In this document: positions 9,942 through 21,925 of the stretch, piece by piece
Layout: every line of letters begins with the position of its first letter
Position numbering within the stretch: the stretch's first letter is position 1
Origin: Morella rubra
Lineage: Eukaryota > Streptophyta > Magnoliopsida > Fagales > Myricaceae
Reading direction: 5' to 3'
Assembly (NCBI GenBank): GCA_003952965.2
Contig: CM025850.1
Coordinates: forward strand, 31,730,112 to 31,794,111
DNA length: 64,000 nucleotides
Made by a program: the position numbers and the translations under genes
Notes under the pieces: generated by a model
Seen by the model: the letters and a program-made list of their open reading frames with translations, nothing else
The model's database searches: none
What the model was told of the DNA's origin: nothing

Positions 9942-12724
9942 TCACTGCTGTGCCTGAGAAAGAACATTCAATTAAAGAAGAGTTTTGCAAAAAGCATATC
10001 TGCCAAAAACAAGAGTAAAAAATCTTCACTTCAAATTTAGAAACCCATAAACTAACAGATTGTACCAGAAAGCGAGCCTTGTAGAATTCAACAAGCTCTT
10101 TGGGATCAGTCTTTTTTGTCTGTTCATAAGCATCGATCTTGTTTATCTCCTGCACAAGGGTTAACCAGAATAGTTAAACATTAATGAACCCAGAACTCTC
10201 CATTACATTATGCACTCGCACTTCTTTCAAAGCTATGACTAAGGATAAGGACATATTATGTATGCCCTCTGCCGAAGCAGTTAGACTGACTTAAGCTTGT
10301 ACATTGGTTTTGATCTGGCTCAATTAACTCAAGTCACAATCTCCAGGAAAAGGTAGTAACCCCTAAGAAACCAGCCAATTAGTAGGAGATATGACCAACC
10401 GCACATCAATCTACATTCAACTTCTAGCAGGTTCGAAACACACTAGCATAAATTCTGCAAAAGGTGCACTTTTCAGTCACATGTGGCAACTCACAAGACC
10501 TGATTGATTACCATTAACTTCACTCAAACTGTAGCCCTCATGGTGCGACTGGAACCCGTGATCAAGCCACTGCCATCAGTTCAAACCCAATTTTGTGCAA
10601 ATTGGCAACTGCTAGAAATATTTGCTTGAACTAGTAATTGAAGATCGTAGTCGTTGCTGACTTTACATTCAGTAACTAACTGAATGCGGAAGATAAATGC
10701 CAAGGGGTAAATTGGAACTTGAAATTGCCTATGGATGTGATTATATATTGTACCTCGATCCATTTTGCAAGTTTAGGCCTTCCGGCTGTGATATCATACT
10801 TCCACACCTCTGATAAGAAGATTTGGAATCTTTCAACGAAATGGAACATAAGCTATGTCCACCTGAAGATCACATATTCAAGCATAAATCTGAGGTGAAC
10901 ACTGGAATCACAGAAAATACGGCTGTGTGAAACATTGACCGATTTTGCTTTCCACAGGTGAAGCATAAATCTGATACATTTCCTGGAGTGCTGATATCCT
11001 TTCTTCTATACCTTTTTTTAACTTGAATCTCTATGCTTTTTTTTATGACAATGTATATAACAAAAAAAAAAAAAAAACTCACTGCAGCACCGCGGGCAAA
11101 CAAAAAACAGTACTGCAATAGAAAATCAATTTACCAAACTGAGTTGCCCAAGGAAGAATGGCCCATCATCGAACTTATGAAGAGCCTTTTCTAAGTGATC
11201 AAATACAGGACCTGATGCAAGTTAAAGTCTTAGTCAACCTGTCTCTACCAGAAATGATAACCCTAAGCGCAGCAAGTTCTAAAGCTTACCAACTTCTTTG
11301 ACGGGGTCTCCTTTGAATGATGTGAACACTGTCTTGATGAAGGTGTCAGTGTAAGCTATCAACTCTTCCGCAAATTCTCTTTTAGCAGGATCCTACAGCA
11401 TTTTCCAACGTCACACTAGTCCAATACCAAAAAACAGAGGGAGAGTGATGGAGAGACAGAAAGAGAAGGGGGACCCGGCCTGGGGGGGTACCCATAGAGA
11501 GAAGCGCGGTTAACCAAGGGGGCAAGAATTATTCAAATCTTACATTGGGTAGAAGAGAAGGCCCCTCAAAGTTGCTGTCAACGTATTTGATTAAGTCAAG
11601 ACTTTCTCCAATGATTTTGCCATTGTGTTCCAATGATGGCACCTGTTAACATGGATGGCCCCATAATCAATCAACAAAATCAAGCAGTTCATCGTGTATA
11701 TCTATTGGATATCCAATAGTAATACACATAGGCATGTCTTGTTCAAAATTATAACCTTGTTTTCAGGGTAGAGTTTCTCCTTGTACCAAGCAGGCCTGTT
11801 TTGAAGGTTAATTGGTACCAATTCAATCTTTTCTTGTAATCCCTGCAACTCAGCAATATAAATATCCAGTTAAAAGAAGAACCAACAACAAAAAAAACTG
11901 CCCAAGAAAAGTGGAAGGACAATTGATCCCGTAGGGGTAGGGGTATAGTGTCTGTAAAGCTTGAGCACGAAAAACAAATGTAGTCTATAGACAAACTACG
12001 AAATAAAAAACGAGGACAGAGTGATGAAAAAGACCTTATAATTCCTGGTGATCCATACACGCTGTGCAAATGGGCAGGTGTAAGAGATGTACAACCTTCC
12101 AAAAGAAAACACAAAATTCCAAGTTTAGCATACGAGGAAGAAGAAACTGCTAGCACAAAAACAAAGCAATATAAAGCTCAACCAGAAAAACCAGAATGAA
12201 CTGGTAGTTCCATCAAAGAGAGGACGCATCCACGGTGGGGGAAGATTATCTGATACGAAAGGCCTAGCAGAAACCGCAAAATCCGCGGTACATGTCGTGA
12301 AGACCCATACCAAATCAGCTCTGAGGAGTTCAGCTCTGAGGAGTTAGTACGTGCAGGAGTGGAACAATGCAAGTTGGTTGAGAAAAACGTGGATGGAAGT
12401 GCGTGAGAGATAAGGATAAAACGTGGATTGCAGTTATCTTTTGCACCATCAAAGAGAGGAGCTGGTCAGAAGTCATGTAAAGGCATCATCACTTTGTCTG
12501 TATTGGCTTGCTTCCAGCCAGAATGGAGGTAATATGCTCTACCAGGGGTCTATCTCTGACTGGGACCTTATCATTATCTTTCACGCTACTGTTCACGACC
12601 CAGAAAAATTTGAGGAGGGATAGAAAAGATAACTTCGGAGAAACCGTAATGAAAAACCCAAATGAGAAGATGAAGAGAAGTTCAGAGGCACTCTCGAATC
12701 CCAAAACACTTACGCGGCAGCCAT
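9942..12724 (-). pseudogene. GSTL pseudogene G1 (copy A)
   Basis: Ten exons align with the intact gene at 34310-37050: 12714-12724 (MAAA start), exon 2 in two pieces (about 12574-12588 and 12201-12250), 12035-12095 (LYISYTCPFAQRVWITRNYK), 11756-11842, 11544-11642, 11290-11392, 11135-11211, 10754-10862, 10066-10149 and 9942-9953. Lesions: exon 2 is split by about 320 bp flanked by GATAAT on both sides; exon 8 is 109 nt instead of 108, the extra base giving TGA right after VDIAYVPF; and the donor after exon 2 has lost GT in this copy (kept in copy B). Exon 9 has one extra codon (in frame) in this copy only. The catalytic-site CPFAQ is kept. A recent pseudogene; if the exon 8 base were a sequencing error, exon 2 would still be interrupted. 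Confidence 0.85.
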
Positions 12725-12820
12725 TGGTGATGTTGAAGTCTTTTAGAGAGCTCCAAGCTTCAGGTTAGCCCTTTACTTTCTAATGTGATGCCCAATGCCG
12801 TCTATGTTCATTGGGGAGAC

Positions 12821-12829
12821 TTTATATAG
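12821..12829 (-). promoter_or_regulatory. TATA box of GSTL pseudogene G1
   Basis: CTATATAAAG on the minus strand, about 97 bp upstream of the ATG at 12724. The same spacing is seen for the intact gene (TATA near 37148-37155, ATG at 37050). Copy B has it at about 28482-28490. Confidence 0.55.
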
Positions 12830-14396
12830 GAGTTCGAACACCCCGAAATCGCGAGCAGTGACGAAACGGGACAGCTACGTGGGACGGAGAGAGAGCAGGC
12901 GAGACCGAATCAGAAATTTCCACGAATCAAATAGCGACAGGCCAGACCGCGAAAGCCTACTAACCTCTCTTTTTCTTTTTCTTGTTAATGAAAAAAAATT
13001 AGTTGGTAGTGACATTTGTTGTAAAGATTTCCAAAATTAATTATTTATGTACTTATTATATTTCGGGATGGTTTCTTATATGAAAAGTTGCGAATGCTTT
13101 GATGGTGAGAATTTAGCTATAAGCTCCGCGGGTTATACGAAAAATTAGTCTGTTTCAGCCAATTTAGATCGGTCTGGTTGGTTTCGGTCCAAACCTCTTC
13201 GGCCCTATTAGGAAGGATGAATTGAGGACATTGCTTAAAGCCCAACAAGAAGTCAACCCGTGTACTAATGATCCCCTGTTGGAGAATATGTTATAGGATT
13301 TGGGAGTTTGAGTTCAATTTCAAATCTAATATAGTCAAATCAATAAGATCTAATTGATGATTTATGAATGGGGAATAAAGTCATAAGATCAAAGATCAAA
13401 GAAAAGATAAATTTAATAACTTTATACAATAATAGTAAAAGTATGATTGAAAATGAGAGAGAGAGAAAATTGAATCAACTTTATTTTATAAATTGCAAAA
13501 GAATGATTCTCCACCTTGGGTTCAAGTTTTGATATTTCTAACCTTATCTCTTTGCTTGTTCGAAGAATTGTATTTTTTTTTTTTTTTTACTAAATTACTC
13601 CCTTAATCATTGTTGTTTAAACTTTTTCTATTTTAGTCCTTTGAATGGATTTTTTGTCATGCACATATTTGGGGTAGAGAGATCCTTTCCCAAATTAGTC
13701 TATCTGTCTACCTTACCTAATGACAATAATGATGTGACAATATAAAAATTAAAATATTAATCAAATGAGGAAGATATACAGAAAAATACTAATTTTTTTT
13801 TTTACAAAAAATATGACCCTCCACTCCTTAAAAAAAAAAATCAAATATTTAAATAAATAAGTGCAAAATATAAAAGAAAGAGACAGAAAAATTGAAATAA
13901 ATTATAAAATAAAAACCAAATGCAAAAAATTACATAAAAATGAGAAAAAAAATTTAAAAAGGCATGACCCTTAATGGAAAAAAAAATATGAGACCTAAAA
14001 AATTTAAATTAATAACTAAAAAATACAAAAGAAAGAGAAAAAAAAATCAAATTAAACTCTGCAAGAAGAAAATAAATAGAAAAATAAAAAAAGAAATATT
14101 AGAAAAAAGAGACTAAAAAAAAAGATGAAAAAACAAGCTCTCCAACTTTTGCAAAAGGGAAAAAACTCAAATTTAAAAACCTAACCACGAAATAAATAAA
14201 ACTAAAATAGAAATAACATATACGGAAATAAAATAAGTAACAAAAAAAAGAGAAAGAGAAACAAAACAAAAGCATAAACTTAAAAGTATTAAAACAGTAA
14301 AAGGTTTTTTAAAAAGGGAGATAGAAATTGAAATATATTCTGAAAAATCTCTTCCCCTAGGACGCACCCTCTTGACGAAGTGGAGCTGGCGGCACC
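12830..14396. other. No gene seen; upstream flank of G1 and A-rich DNA
   Basis: Promoter-side flank of G1, then from about 13260 an A/T-rich stretch with long A runs (13740-14330). No coding signal or clear repeat ends were found. A TGTTGGAGAATATG start at 13278 resembles an LTR start, but no partner end was found. Confidence 0.5.
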
Positions 14397-14599
14397 TTGC
14401 AAGGCAGTGGTGAATCCAGGGGGGGCGGCCGTCACCCATTGGACCAGCAAAAAAAAAAATTACATGTAAATTTTTTTTTTTTCATAAGTTGGTTTGGGCC
14501 TATGGGAGCCCGATCCCCATAGGCCCAGGCCAACCCTAGTTTTCAGCCTATAGGGCCTGGGCCCATTAGGCCTAGGCCCTTTATTTTTTAATATGCATA

Positions 14600-14623
14600 G
14601 GGTGAAACGACGTCGTTTCACCC
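14600..14623. repeat. Perfect 24-bp palindrome in hAT subterminal region
   Basis: The core AACGACGTCGTT is extended by TGA-free matching arms (GGGTGA and TCACCC) to a perfect 24-bp palindrome. It contains a GACGTC core, the kind of site bound by plant bZIP factors. The equivalent positions of the two full hAT copies carry one or two substitutions. Confidence 0.7.
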
Positions 14624-14819
14624 TCTGCCTTAAAAAAAAAAAAAATCAAAATAGGCAGTCGACCCCTCTCTCTCTCTTCAAATTGTCCCTCCCTCTCTCT
14701 TTCTCGCTCACCGCCGCACCATCGTGCTCACTGCCCCGTTGTCCACCGTTGCACCACTGCAGCTGCACCGCAGCACCAACGTCCAGACAACCAGACGGAC
14801 ACATTGATCTCACCTCTCT

Positions 14820-14821
<2 letters not shown>

Positions 14822-14860
<39 letters not shown>
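14822..14860. repeat. (CT)n microsatellite
   Basis: An almost pure CT run inside the hAT derivative, in the region that would be the 5' untranslated leader of the transposase. Its counterparts are at about 30482-30525 and, as GA, at about 41400-41444 and 47010-47045. Confidence 0.9.
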
Positions 14861-14861
<1 letters not shown>

Positions 14862-15968
14862 CTCTCTACGGCTACCGGCTCTGCCTCTCTCTCTCAACTC
14901 TAAACTCTCGGTCTCTCATCTCTACCTCTCTCTCTTGACTCTCTCTCAAATTCTCAATCTCATTATTTTGATTTTTGACGGTTTCAATTTTTGCAGGATT
15001 CTCGAGATTTTACGGTTGAAAATTGTTGGACCTCCGACCCTAGTACGTCTCTCTATTCAAGATTCTCTATCTACAATTAAGTAGAAAAATTCATTTATTT
15101 AGTATGCTAAAAATGCTTTAGGGTTTGAAATTTTATGATTTGTGAAATTGTTTGAGGATGGGATTGAATTGGTTTGGATATTTGTGGGCTGTGAAATTGA
15201 TGGAGGATGGGATTGAATTGGTTTGGATATTTATTTATGGTTGTGAAATTGTTGGAGGATGGAATTGAATTTGTTTGGAAATTGGATTATATGTGATTTG
15301 TGAAACTGTTTATTTGAATTGGTTTGTGGAATTGTTTTTCATTTTTTAATTAATTTGATTGTAATATCAATTGAATGCAATGTAATTAGATTGTAATTTG
15401 GATTTGAATTAGGGATTTTGACATTTTGTGAAATTGGGAATTTTTTTGATAGTATCATTTTTAATTAATTTGATTGTAATATCAATTGAATGCAATGTAA
15501 TTAGATTGGAATTTGATTTGAATTAGAAATTTTGACATTTTGTGAAATTGGGGATTTTTTTAATAGTATCATTTTTAATTAATTTGATTGTAATATCAAT
15601 TGAATGCAATGTAATTAGATTGGAATTTGGATTTGGATTTGGATTTAATTAATTAGATTGGAATTTAGATTTTGAGTTGTGATCCAATTGATTGATCGTC
15701 TTTCACTTTGATTTATTTTGTTTAGATAATGGATAAGTTTGTGATAAGAAAGCCACGTAGCATAGGATGTAATTGTCATCTCTCAATCGTAGTACATAGT
15801 ACGGTACGTGTATTCTATTATTATTTTTAATAATTTTTAGTCTTTAATTTTTGATATTGTAACTCTAAGAAAATTTTTTGTATTATGAAGGAAAAAAAAT
15901 TCTTATCATTTTGCGTTTAAAGTTCGACCCTCATGAATTTTGATCCTGGATCCGCCACTGTTACAAGG

Positions 15969-18543
15969 GCTGGTCGCGAAATACTACCACCACCCTCGGA
16001 AGAATTTTGCCTTGGTGCTTTTAATTCTAGTATTTAAAAATTTGTTATTACTTGTACTTAAATATTTTAAGATTTTTTATTTTAATTTTACTTCTTCATT
16101 TCTAATTATTTTCCGTATTTTTCTTTCCCCTTTTTTTTTTTTTTATAATATTTCTTTTTTGACTTTTTGTTTCTTCTATTTATTGTCTTCTCAGGGAGTG
16201 TATTTTAATTTTTTGTCTCTTCTTTTGTGCTTTTTAGTTATTCATTTAAATTTCCGTCGTTTCATATTTTTTTCAATGAGCCTACATTTTTTTTTATTTT
16301 TTTGTATTTTTCTCATTTAATTTTAATTTTTTATATTTTATTCAGATTTATTTCAATTTTTTGTCTCTTATTTCATATTTTCAAGTTTATTTATTTAATT
16401 TATTATATTTTTTTTCATGGAGAGGAGCGTGGTACTTTTTTTAGATTTTTTTTTTAATATCTATTTGTAGTTATTTCTCTACATATCTTTCACATTAAAT
16501 TAATATTTTTATGATTTATTTTAATTTTTTAGTGTCACTCAAGTCGGCGACTTCTGTTGGTAAGAGTTTGTAAGATTGACAGGGGCTAATTTGAGAAATG
16601 GAATCTATTCCAAGAATCTGGGGGCTAACTTGAGAAATGGTACCTATTCCAAGAATCTCCATGGCAAGGAATGGAGCTTTGTAATTTTTGTAGATTTTTT
16701 TTTATTTGTAGTATTTCTCTCTATATATTTCTCATTTAATTACTATTATTATGATTTATTTTAATAATTTATTTATATTTTTTATTTATATCATTAAGCA
16801 AGTTGCAGACTTAATAAGATTGACGGAGGGTTAACTTGAGAAATGATACTTATTCTAGGAATCTCTCTCGCAAAAAACGTGTAGTTTAAGAACTAAATCG
16901 AGAAATGATTAATTACATAGTTTAATCGGACTTAAGTTTGTTTTTATTTTGGGTTAATTATCATCTTTCTTTTCAAATTACCACTCGATTCTTAAATATC
17001 TTTATAAACTTTTACTCATTACAATTCACTATTATACTTCTTGTTCTGATTTCTTCCCTCAATTGACTGAGATTATTATGTCAAATAGTTTTTATTTTAC
17101 GTGATAGACACATGACCTTCTATTTATGTGAAAAGATAATTTTATTCTTAGTGGAGTCTTTTTTAATTTTTTAATGCAGTTCTAATAATTCGTAAATCTA
17201 AAAATAATATATAGTTAATTAATTTTTTGTGTATGTGAATAATAGATAAGATTTGTCACAGCATACAGTGATTAGTTTGTCTGTTTGTGCGTTCTGTCTA
17301 TAGAACAGCGCCTCTGTGACCGCGTGATGGGCCTCCCATTTATTTCTCCTCTTCCTCTCAATTTCCTAGTATTCACGTTCTCTCCAAATACCTTTCCAAC
17401 TTTCGTCCTGTCCAAAGACGGCCATGGCCTCCCTAGCTCCACAATGAAGGAATTCTGTTTTTTTCTTTAATACTTTTTTAAAAATGATCTTCTTTAATTT
17501 TTTGTAGTTTGGCCCCCAAAAAATTTATTTGGTCCCTAACATGGTGGTATTTGTTTGTCAAAATATTGGCACACAAAATTTTGAGTATAATTAAAAAATT
17601 ACAAAATAATCTCTTTTTTTTATTAAATAATTTTTTTATTATAATATTCATTTAAATATTCTCCCTCTTCACTTTTTCACAAATTCATAAATTATCTTTA
17701 CTTTTTCACCTATCTCCATCCTCCAAAATTTACACCAATTTAAAATTTTAACAAACACCATCAAATTCTTGCTTGTCCTAATCCTGTCTATAAGCCCATC
17801 ACAAGTAAATTACTTCGACACCTTCACATTGGCTAGGTTATTTTTCTGCAGTTCAGTCAAAGGTACATTAAAATATGTGCTTAATATAAAGTTAACTCAG
17901 CTTTCGAAGATACCATACTAAGGAGTCCGGAGTTCAATTCCTTCCTTAATAGATGCGTCTGAGTTCACATATTTTTTAAATGTGATGGTGACGTGGGCAA
18001 AGAGTGAATGAAAAAGGACAGAAGGGTCAACTTCACTAATGCATTTATGAAACATGTTAGAATATTTGGTATATAGAGATTGATTGACCATCAATCAAAG
18101 AGACTGATCGCCCTCAAAAACCTTGATTGAGTCTGATAAAATTAGAAATTTGTAGAGATTTGTCTCTTCTATTCCAGTATTAATACAACTTTCCTAACCT
18201 CTTGTAAACACATATACACTCAGAATCATACTAAATAAGAGAAATCATATAGCTCTCTTAAACTTTCCCCAATGGTAGACTTAGGTCCGTCTATTTAAGT
18301 TGCAAAACCGAACTACCTTAAGTCGTTTAGTTCTTGCTTCTCTCTCTCTTGTGCAATCCCATTTTCATTTATTTCAACAAAACAGATACTCTTTATGGCA
18401 CAGTACAGAAATGGTTGCTGTTCATTTTAGCAGTCTAAGTATTACACAAGCACATAAGACATTCGCATTACATTTGAAGAAACCTTCAAGCCATAAAGCC
18501 ACTTATTTCACTTCCATGTCCAACGACAGACTGGCTGGCATGT
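15969..18543. other. No gene seen; T-rich DNA and 3' flank of G2
   Basis: T-rich sequence to about 16800, then mixed low-complexity DNA. Two near-identical 50-bp pieces (GGGGCTAA..TTGAGAAATGG..CTATTCCAAGAATCT) lie in tandem at about 16578-16660. A stretch starting TGTTAGAATATTTGG at 18056 resembles a Copia LTR but no matching end or target duplication was found. No coding signal. Confidence 0.45.
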
Positions 18544-20175
18544 TCACTGCTGAGCCTGAGAAAGAACATTTGATTAAAAGAGTGGTTGGCAAAAAAGAGT
18601 AAAAGGTCTTCAACATGAACCAAACAGATAGTACCAGAAAGCGAGCCTTGTAGTGTTCAACAAGCTCTTCAGGATTAGTCTTTGTTTGCTTATAAGCATC
18701 AATCTTGTTTATCTCCTGTACAACGGTTAAGAAGAATAGTCAACATTCGAGATCCCACAACTCCAATATAATAGGAACTCTTGCTGCTTCTGAAACCATG
18801 CATGATTAAGGAGAAGATGTAAAAAGATGTCTTATGTGCGCCCCCTCGTGGGCAGGCAGAGTGATTGCATCTAAGCTTGCCCATACAGCATGATCCGGCT
18901 CAATTAACTCAAGCAAAAACCTCCAACAAGAAGTATAAACCAGTAGTCCATGATCAGAATCAGTAGGAGATATTAACAACCGGTTACCAATTTACATTCA
19001 TCTACTTTAGGTTCCACACACACTACCATTAATGCAGAAATTAAGGTAGGATTTTCATTCACATGTTGCAACTTTACCCCATGACTACCAAGCCACTTCC
19101 GACCGTTCATGAAAGAAAAGATAAACGTAGTACATAATTGAAGGATAATATGGAGAGGAGAGAAATAGTAAGGAGATACAGAGATTTAAATGGTTTGGTC
19201 TGTAAAACCTACCTTCACTATAAAAGCCTTTTATGGCTGGATCTTGTATTATGAGTCCAAACAAGTTAAAAGTATCTATTTATAGAGAAAATACAAAACA
19301 CGATAGGAAGTATATTCCTGCATTTGAACTTGAGTTTTGAGATTTTGACAATACAATATCTCACATTAAAACTTGAATCTATGATATCGTGATAATATCA
19401 TATTAAATCTTATAGATTGATTATGATTATCTCTAACAGTTCATATCCAGTTTTGTGTAAATCGGTAGAAAAATTAGTTGATCTAGTGTAAAATGTAGAT
19501 GTTATTGACTTGAAGATTCAGCAAGCAAACTCAATGAAAGACAAACCCCAAGGAGTAAAAAGCCTAATTGGAACTCCAAATTGCCTATGTTGTACCTCGA
19601 TCCATTTTGCAAGTTTAGGCCTTCCTGCGGTGATATCATACTTCCACACCTCTGATAAGAAGATTTGGAATCTTTCAACAAATGGAACGTAAGCTATGTC
19701 CACCTGAAGATCACATAGGTGAATCATAAATCCAGAGGAGCACTGGAATTACAGAAAATACAGCTATTGGAAACATTAATCCGTTTCACTTTCTACATCT
19801 TAATCATTTCATGTAGTCTGATACTTGGAAATACATTTTGAATCACTACAAGGAATTTGATAAGGATGTACATTTTTGCAAACATATACAAAAAGCATGC
19901 ACCTCAGCAATGACCCAAAAACATACTAATCCGATTGAGAAACAAACTCACCAAACTGAATTGCCCAAAGAAGAATGGGCCATCATCGAACTTATGCAGA
20001 GCCTGTTCTAAATGGTCAAAAACAGGACCTGATGCAAGTTTTAAAGTCTTAGTGAACTCTGTTTCGGCATGGAATGGGAACCATAAGTTTCAGCAAGTTA
20101 TAAAGCTTACCAACTTCTTTTACTGGGTCTCCTTTAAATGATGTATACACCGTCTTGGTGAAAGTGCCAGCGTAG
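18544..20175 (-). CDS. GSTL gene G2 (copy A), 3' exons, cut by the gap
   Basis: Exons 10 (18544-18555), 9 (18635-18715), 8 (19596-19703), 7 (19952-20028) and part of 6 (20111-20175) of the same gene that is complete at 34310-37050. No lesion was seen in the part present. The reading breaks off inside exon 6 only because the N run begins. It is almost certainly the same locus, or its other allele, as the complete gene rather than a separate paralogue. Confidence 0.8.
19110..19438 (-). mobile_element. Solo LTR in intron 8 of GSTL G2 (copy A)
   Basis: A 329-bp LTR-like unit, TGTTAGAG..CTTTCA on the minus strand, flanked by perfect 5-bp direct repeats GTTCA (19105-19109 and 19439-19443). It has a TATA-like CTATAAATAG. 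Only the LTR remains. It is related to the longer repeat at 59872-60425. It does not touch the splice sites of the host gene. Confidence 0.8.
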
Positions 20176-20273
20176 NNNNNNNNNNNNNNNNNNNNNNNNN
20201 NNNNNNNNNNNNNNNNNNNNNNNNNNNNNNNNNNNNNNNNNNNNNNNNNNNNNNNNNNNNNNNNNNNNNNNNN
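20176..20273. other. Assembly gap (98 N)
   Basis: A run of N separating block A from block B of the 15.5-kb repeat. Both block edges coincide with it. Confidence 1.
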
Positions 20274-20676
20274 AAAATATAATTCAAATAATAAAGTTTC
20301 CTCTTCCTATCAACTTAAACTTTTGGGATGAGTGATAGATTTACATGGTATCATAGTCAAGGTCCTGAGTTCGAGACCTGACTCCGCACTCTACTACTAC
20401 TCCAATTTCAATTAAATATATTAAAGAAGATGAATATCCTTTGATCTGATTTTGAAAGTAGCTCGTGCAGTGTCTCAAAAATATCCAATGTTTTCGTACC
20501 TTTTGTTGGAGTTATCAGTCAAGTGAGCCTGATCATACTTCTGTACTCAGGCTTAGAAGCCATCTCCCTACCAGCAGACGAGAGAGCACACAAAAAAAAT
20601 ATCTCTTGATATCTTCTTGCCCTTAGACTTGACTCGTTCCTAATGCAGCACAATTTATTTGTTAATCCTTGTGCAG

Positions 20677-20891
20677 GAGATAAACAGGATTGATGCTTAT
20701 ATGCAAACAGAGGCTGATCCAAAAGAGATTGTTGAGATGCTCAAGGCTCTGTTTCTTGTACCACCTGTTTAATACATGGGTTTATAATTTTTTGTCCCCG
20801 CAATAATTGTCAACCCTTGTTTTTGGCAATAGTGCTTTGGGCTAACCCTTCCCCTATGTAATCTCACGTTCTTTCTCAGGGTCAGAAGTGA
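20677..20891 (+). pseudogene. GSTL pseudogene, last two exons (copy B)
   Basis: Exons 20677-20757 and 20880-20891, identical to 5055-5135 and 5258-5269. The upstream exons are absent because the copy starts in the preceding intron. Same reading and same doubts as for the first copy. Confidence 0.8.
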
Positions 20892-21925
20892 ACATGCCAG
20901 CAGGTCTAAGGGAAATAAAGTAAAATAAGTGGCTTTGAGCCTTGGTGTAATGTTTCTTTCCCTGCAATAAGCAAGTCTTATCTGCGTATGGACTAGTAGA
21001 AGCTATCAGCTCCATCACGGTATTGTGTGGTGTCAAGGTTTTCTTTTATACCTTTACACTAATCGAATGGTGATCATTTTGGTCATTAGAGGCCAATTAA
21101 GTATCTTTCACCATTAGTGATATCTCGTGGTTGAAGTAGATGATCCAATTTGAAGAAAGAAAGAGAGACACAACATATAGGTTTTACAATATAATGTTAC
21201 TCACGTGCAATATAAATCCTGCATGTGTTCCTTTTTATTTAAATTGGACTATCTAATTTGGGTACAGAATTGAAAAAAATTATAGTCCTTACTTAGTGTT
21301 GTATTAATGTGGGGAGGACTTTTGTCTATTAATTGTAGCAAAATTGTTATATGCCTTAGGAGAGAACTCACTCCAAAAGGCATATAAATCCTATATTGGC
21401 ATCATGTGCTACTAATATGGGACGGATTCCATACCCCCTAAATAGTCTATAACAAAATTGATATTAAACGTTAAGCATGTAAACAAGAGGCATATCTGTT
21501 TTGCAAAAGTATTTCGAAGATACAATGAATATAACAAATTCACAAAAGAATATCCAAAACATAAAAAAAATCTTACATAAACGTCAATACCTTTAACACA
21601 AATTTCAACAACTTTTCACACAAACTCTAATTCTTTTTTTTTAAAAAAAAATTCTAACAAATCTTCTTTCTCCGTATTTTTTCAACAAACTCTAATACTT
21701 TTTTTATTAAAAAATTATACCAAATCATCCATCTTTACACTTTTTTACAAACTTCAATAAAAATTAAATATCATTAAAACTTTTCACCAATTTTACACAA
21801 AAACCTATAAAACTCTAATACACATAAATATTCACAATTCTCTAAAAATACCTAAAAATATTAAAAATTTTTTGATAAAACCAACATCCGAAAATTCTTT
21901 GGCAAAAGAGAATACAGGTTGCTAA
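20892..21925. other. No gene seen; AT-rich spacer (copy B)
   Basis: Copy of 5270-6303. AT-rich MITE-like DNA in its second half; no coding signal. Confidence 0.5.

Larger units (their letters stand above)
14405..15960 (-). mobile_element. Non-autonomous hAT, deletion derivative (copy A)
   Basis: Terminal inverted repeats CAGTGGTGAATCCAGG (left) and the complement of CCTGGATCCGCCACTG (right), flanked by 8-bp direct repeats TTGCAAGG (14397-14404) and TTACAAGG (15961-15968). The subterminal sequences match the full hAT elements at 37943-41922 and 43658-47576. Here the element's promoter end lies at the left, so the transposase start points along the plus strand. The start codon and first eleven codons of the transposase (MDKFVIRKPRS) survive at about 15729-15761, then jump straight into the 3' untranslated end. 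A classic internal-deletion derivative. Confidence 0.9.
4652..20175. repeat. Block A of a 15.5-kb repeat ending at the assembly gap
   Basis: This block reappears at 20274-35941. The offset is exactly 15622 from 4652 to about 10110, then 15661 and finally 15766 as small indels accumulate. The first 5.4 kb looks identical by eye; differences cluster at 11880-12600, 15120-15330 and 17490-17620. Block A starts inside an intron of the plus-strand GSTL pseudogene and stops inside exon 6 of the second minus-strand GSTL gene, where the N run begins. The matching block starts at the first base after the N run. Confidence 0.95.

Noticed and set aside
12489-12704. Open frame upstream of G1 exon 2 as a plastid transit peptide
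   Set aside because: The frame is not conserved in the intact gene, and the region is the first intron.
14593-15084. 163-codon open frame rich in Ser and Leu
   Set aside because: It comes from the CT microsatellite and hAT leader; low complexity, no domain, and it changes length freely between copies.
18056-18290. Copia-like LTR starting TGTTAGAATATTTGG
   Set aside because: The start and interior look LTR-like, but no matching end or target duplication could be found, so no element was called.
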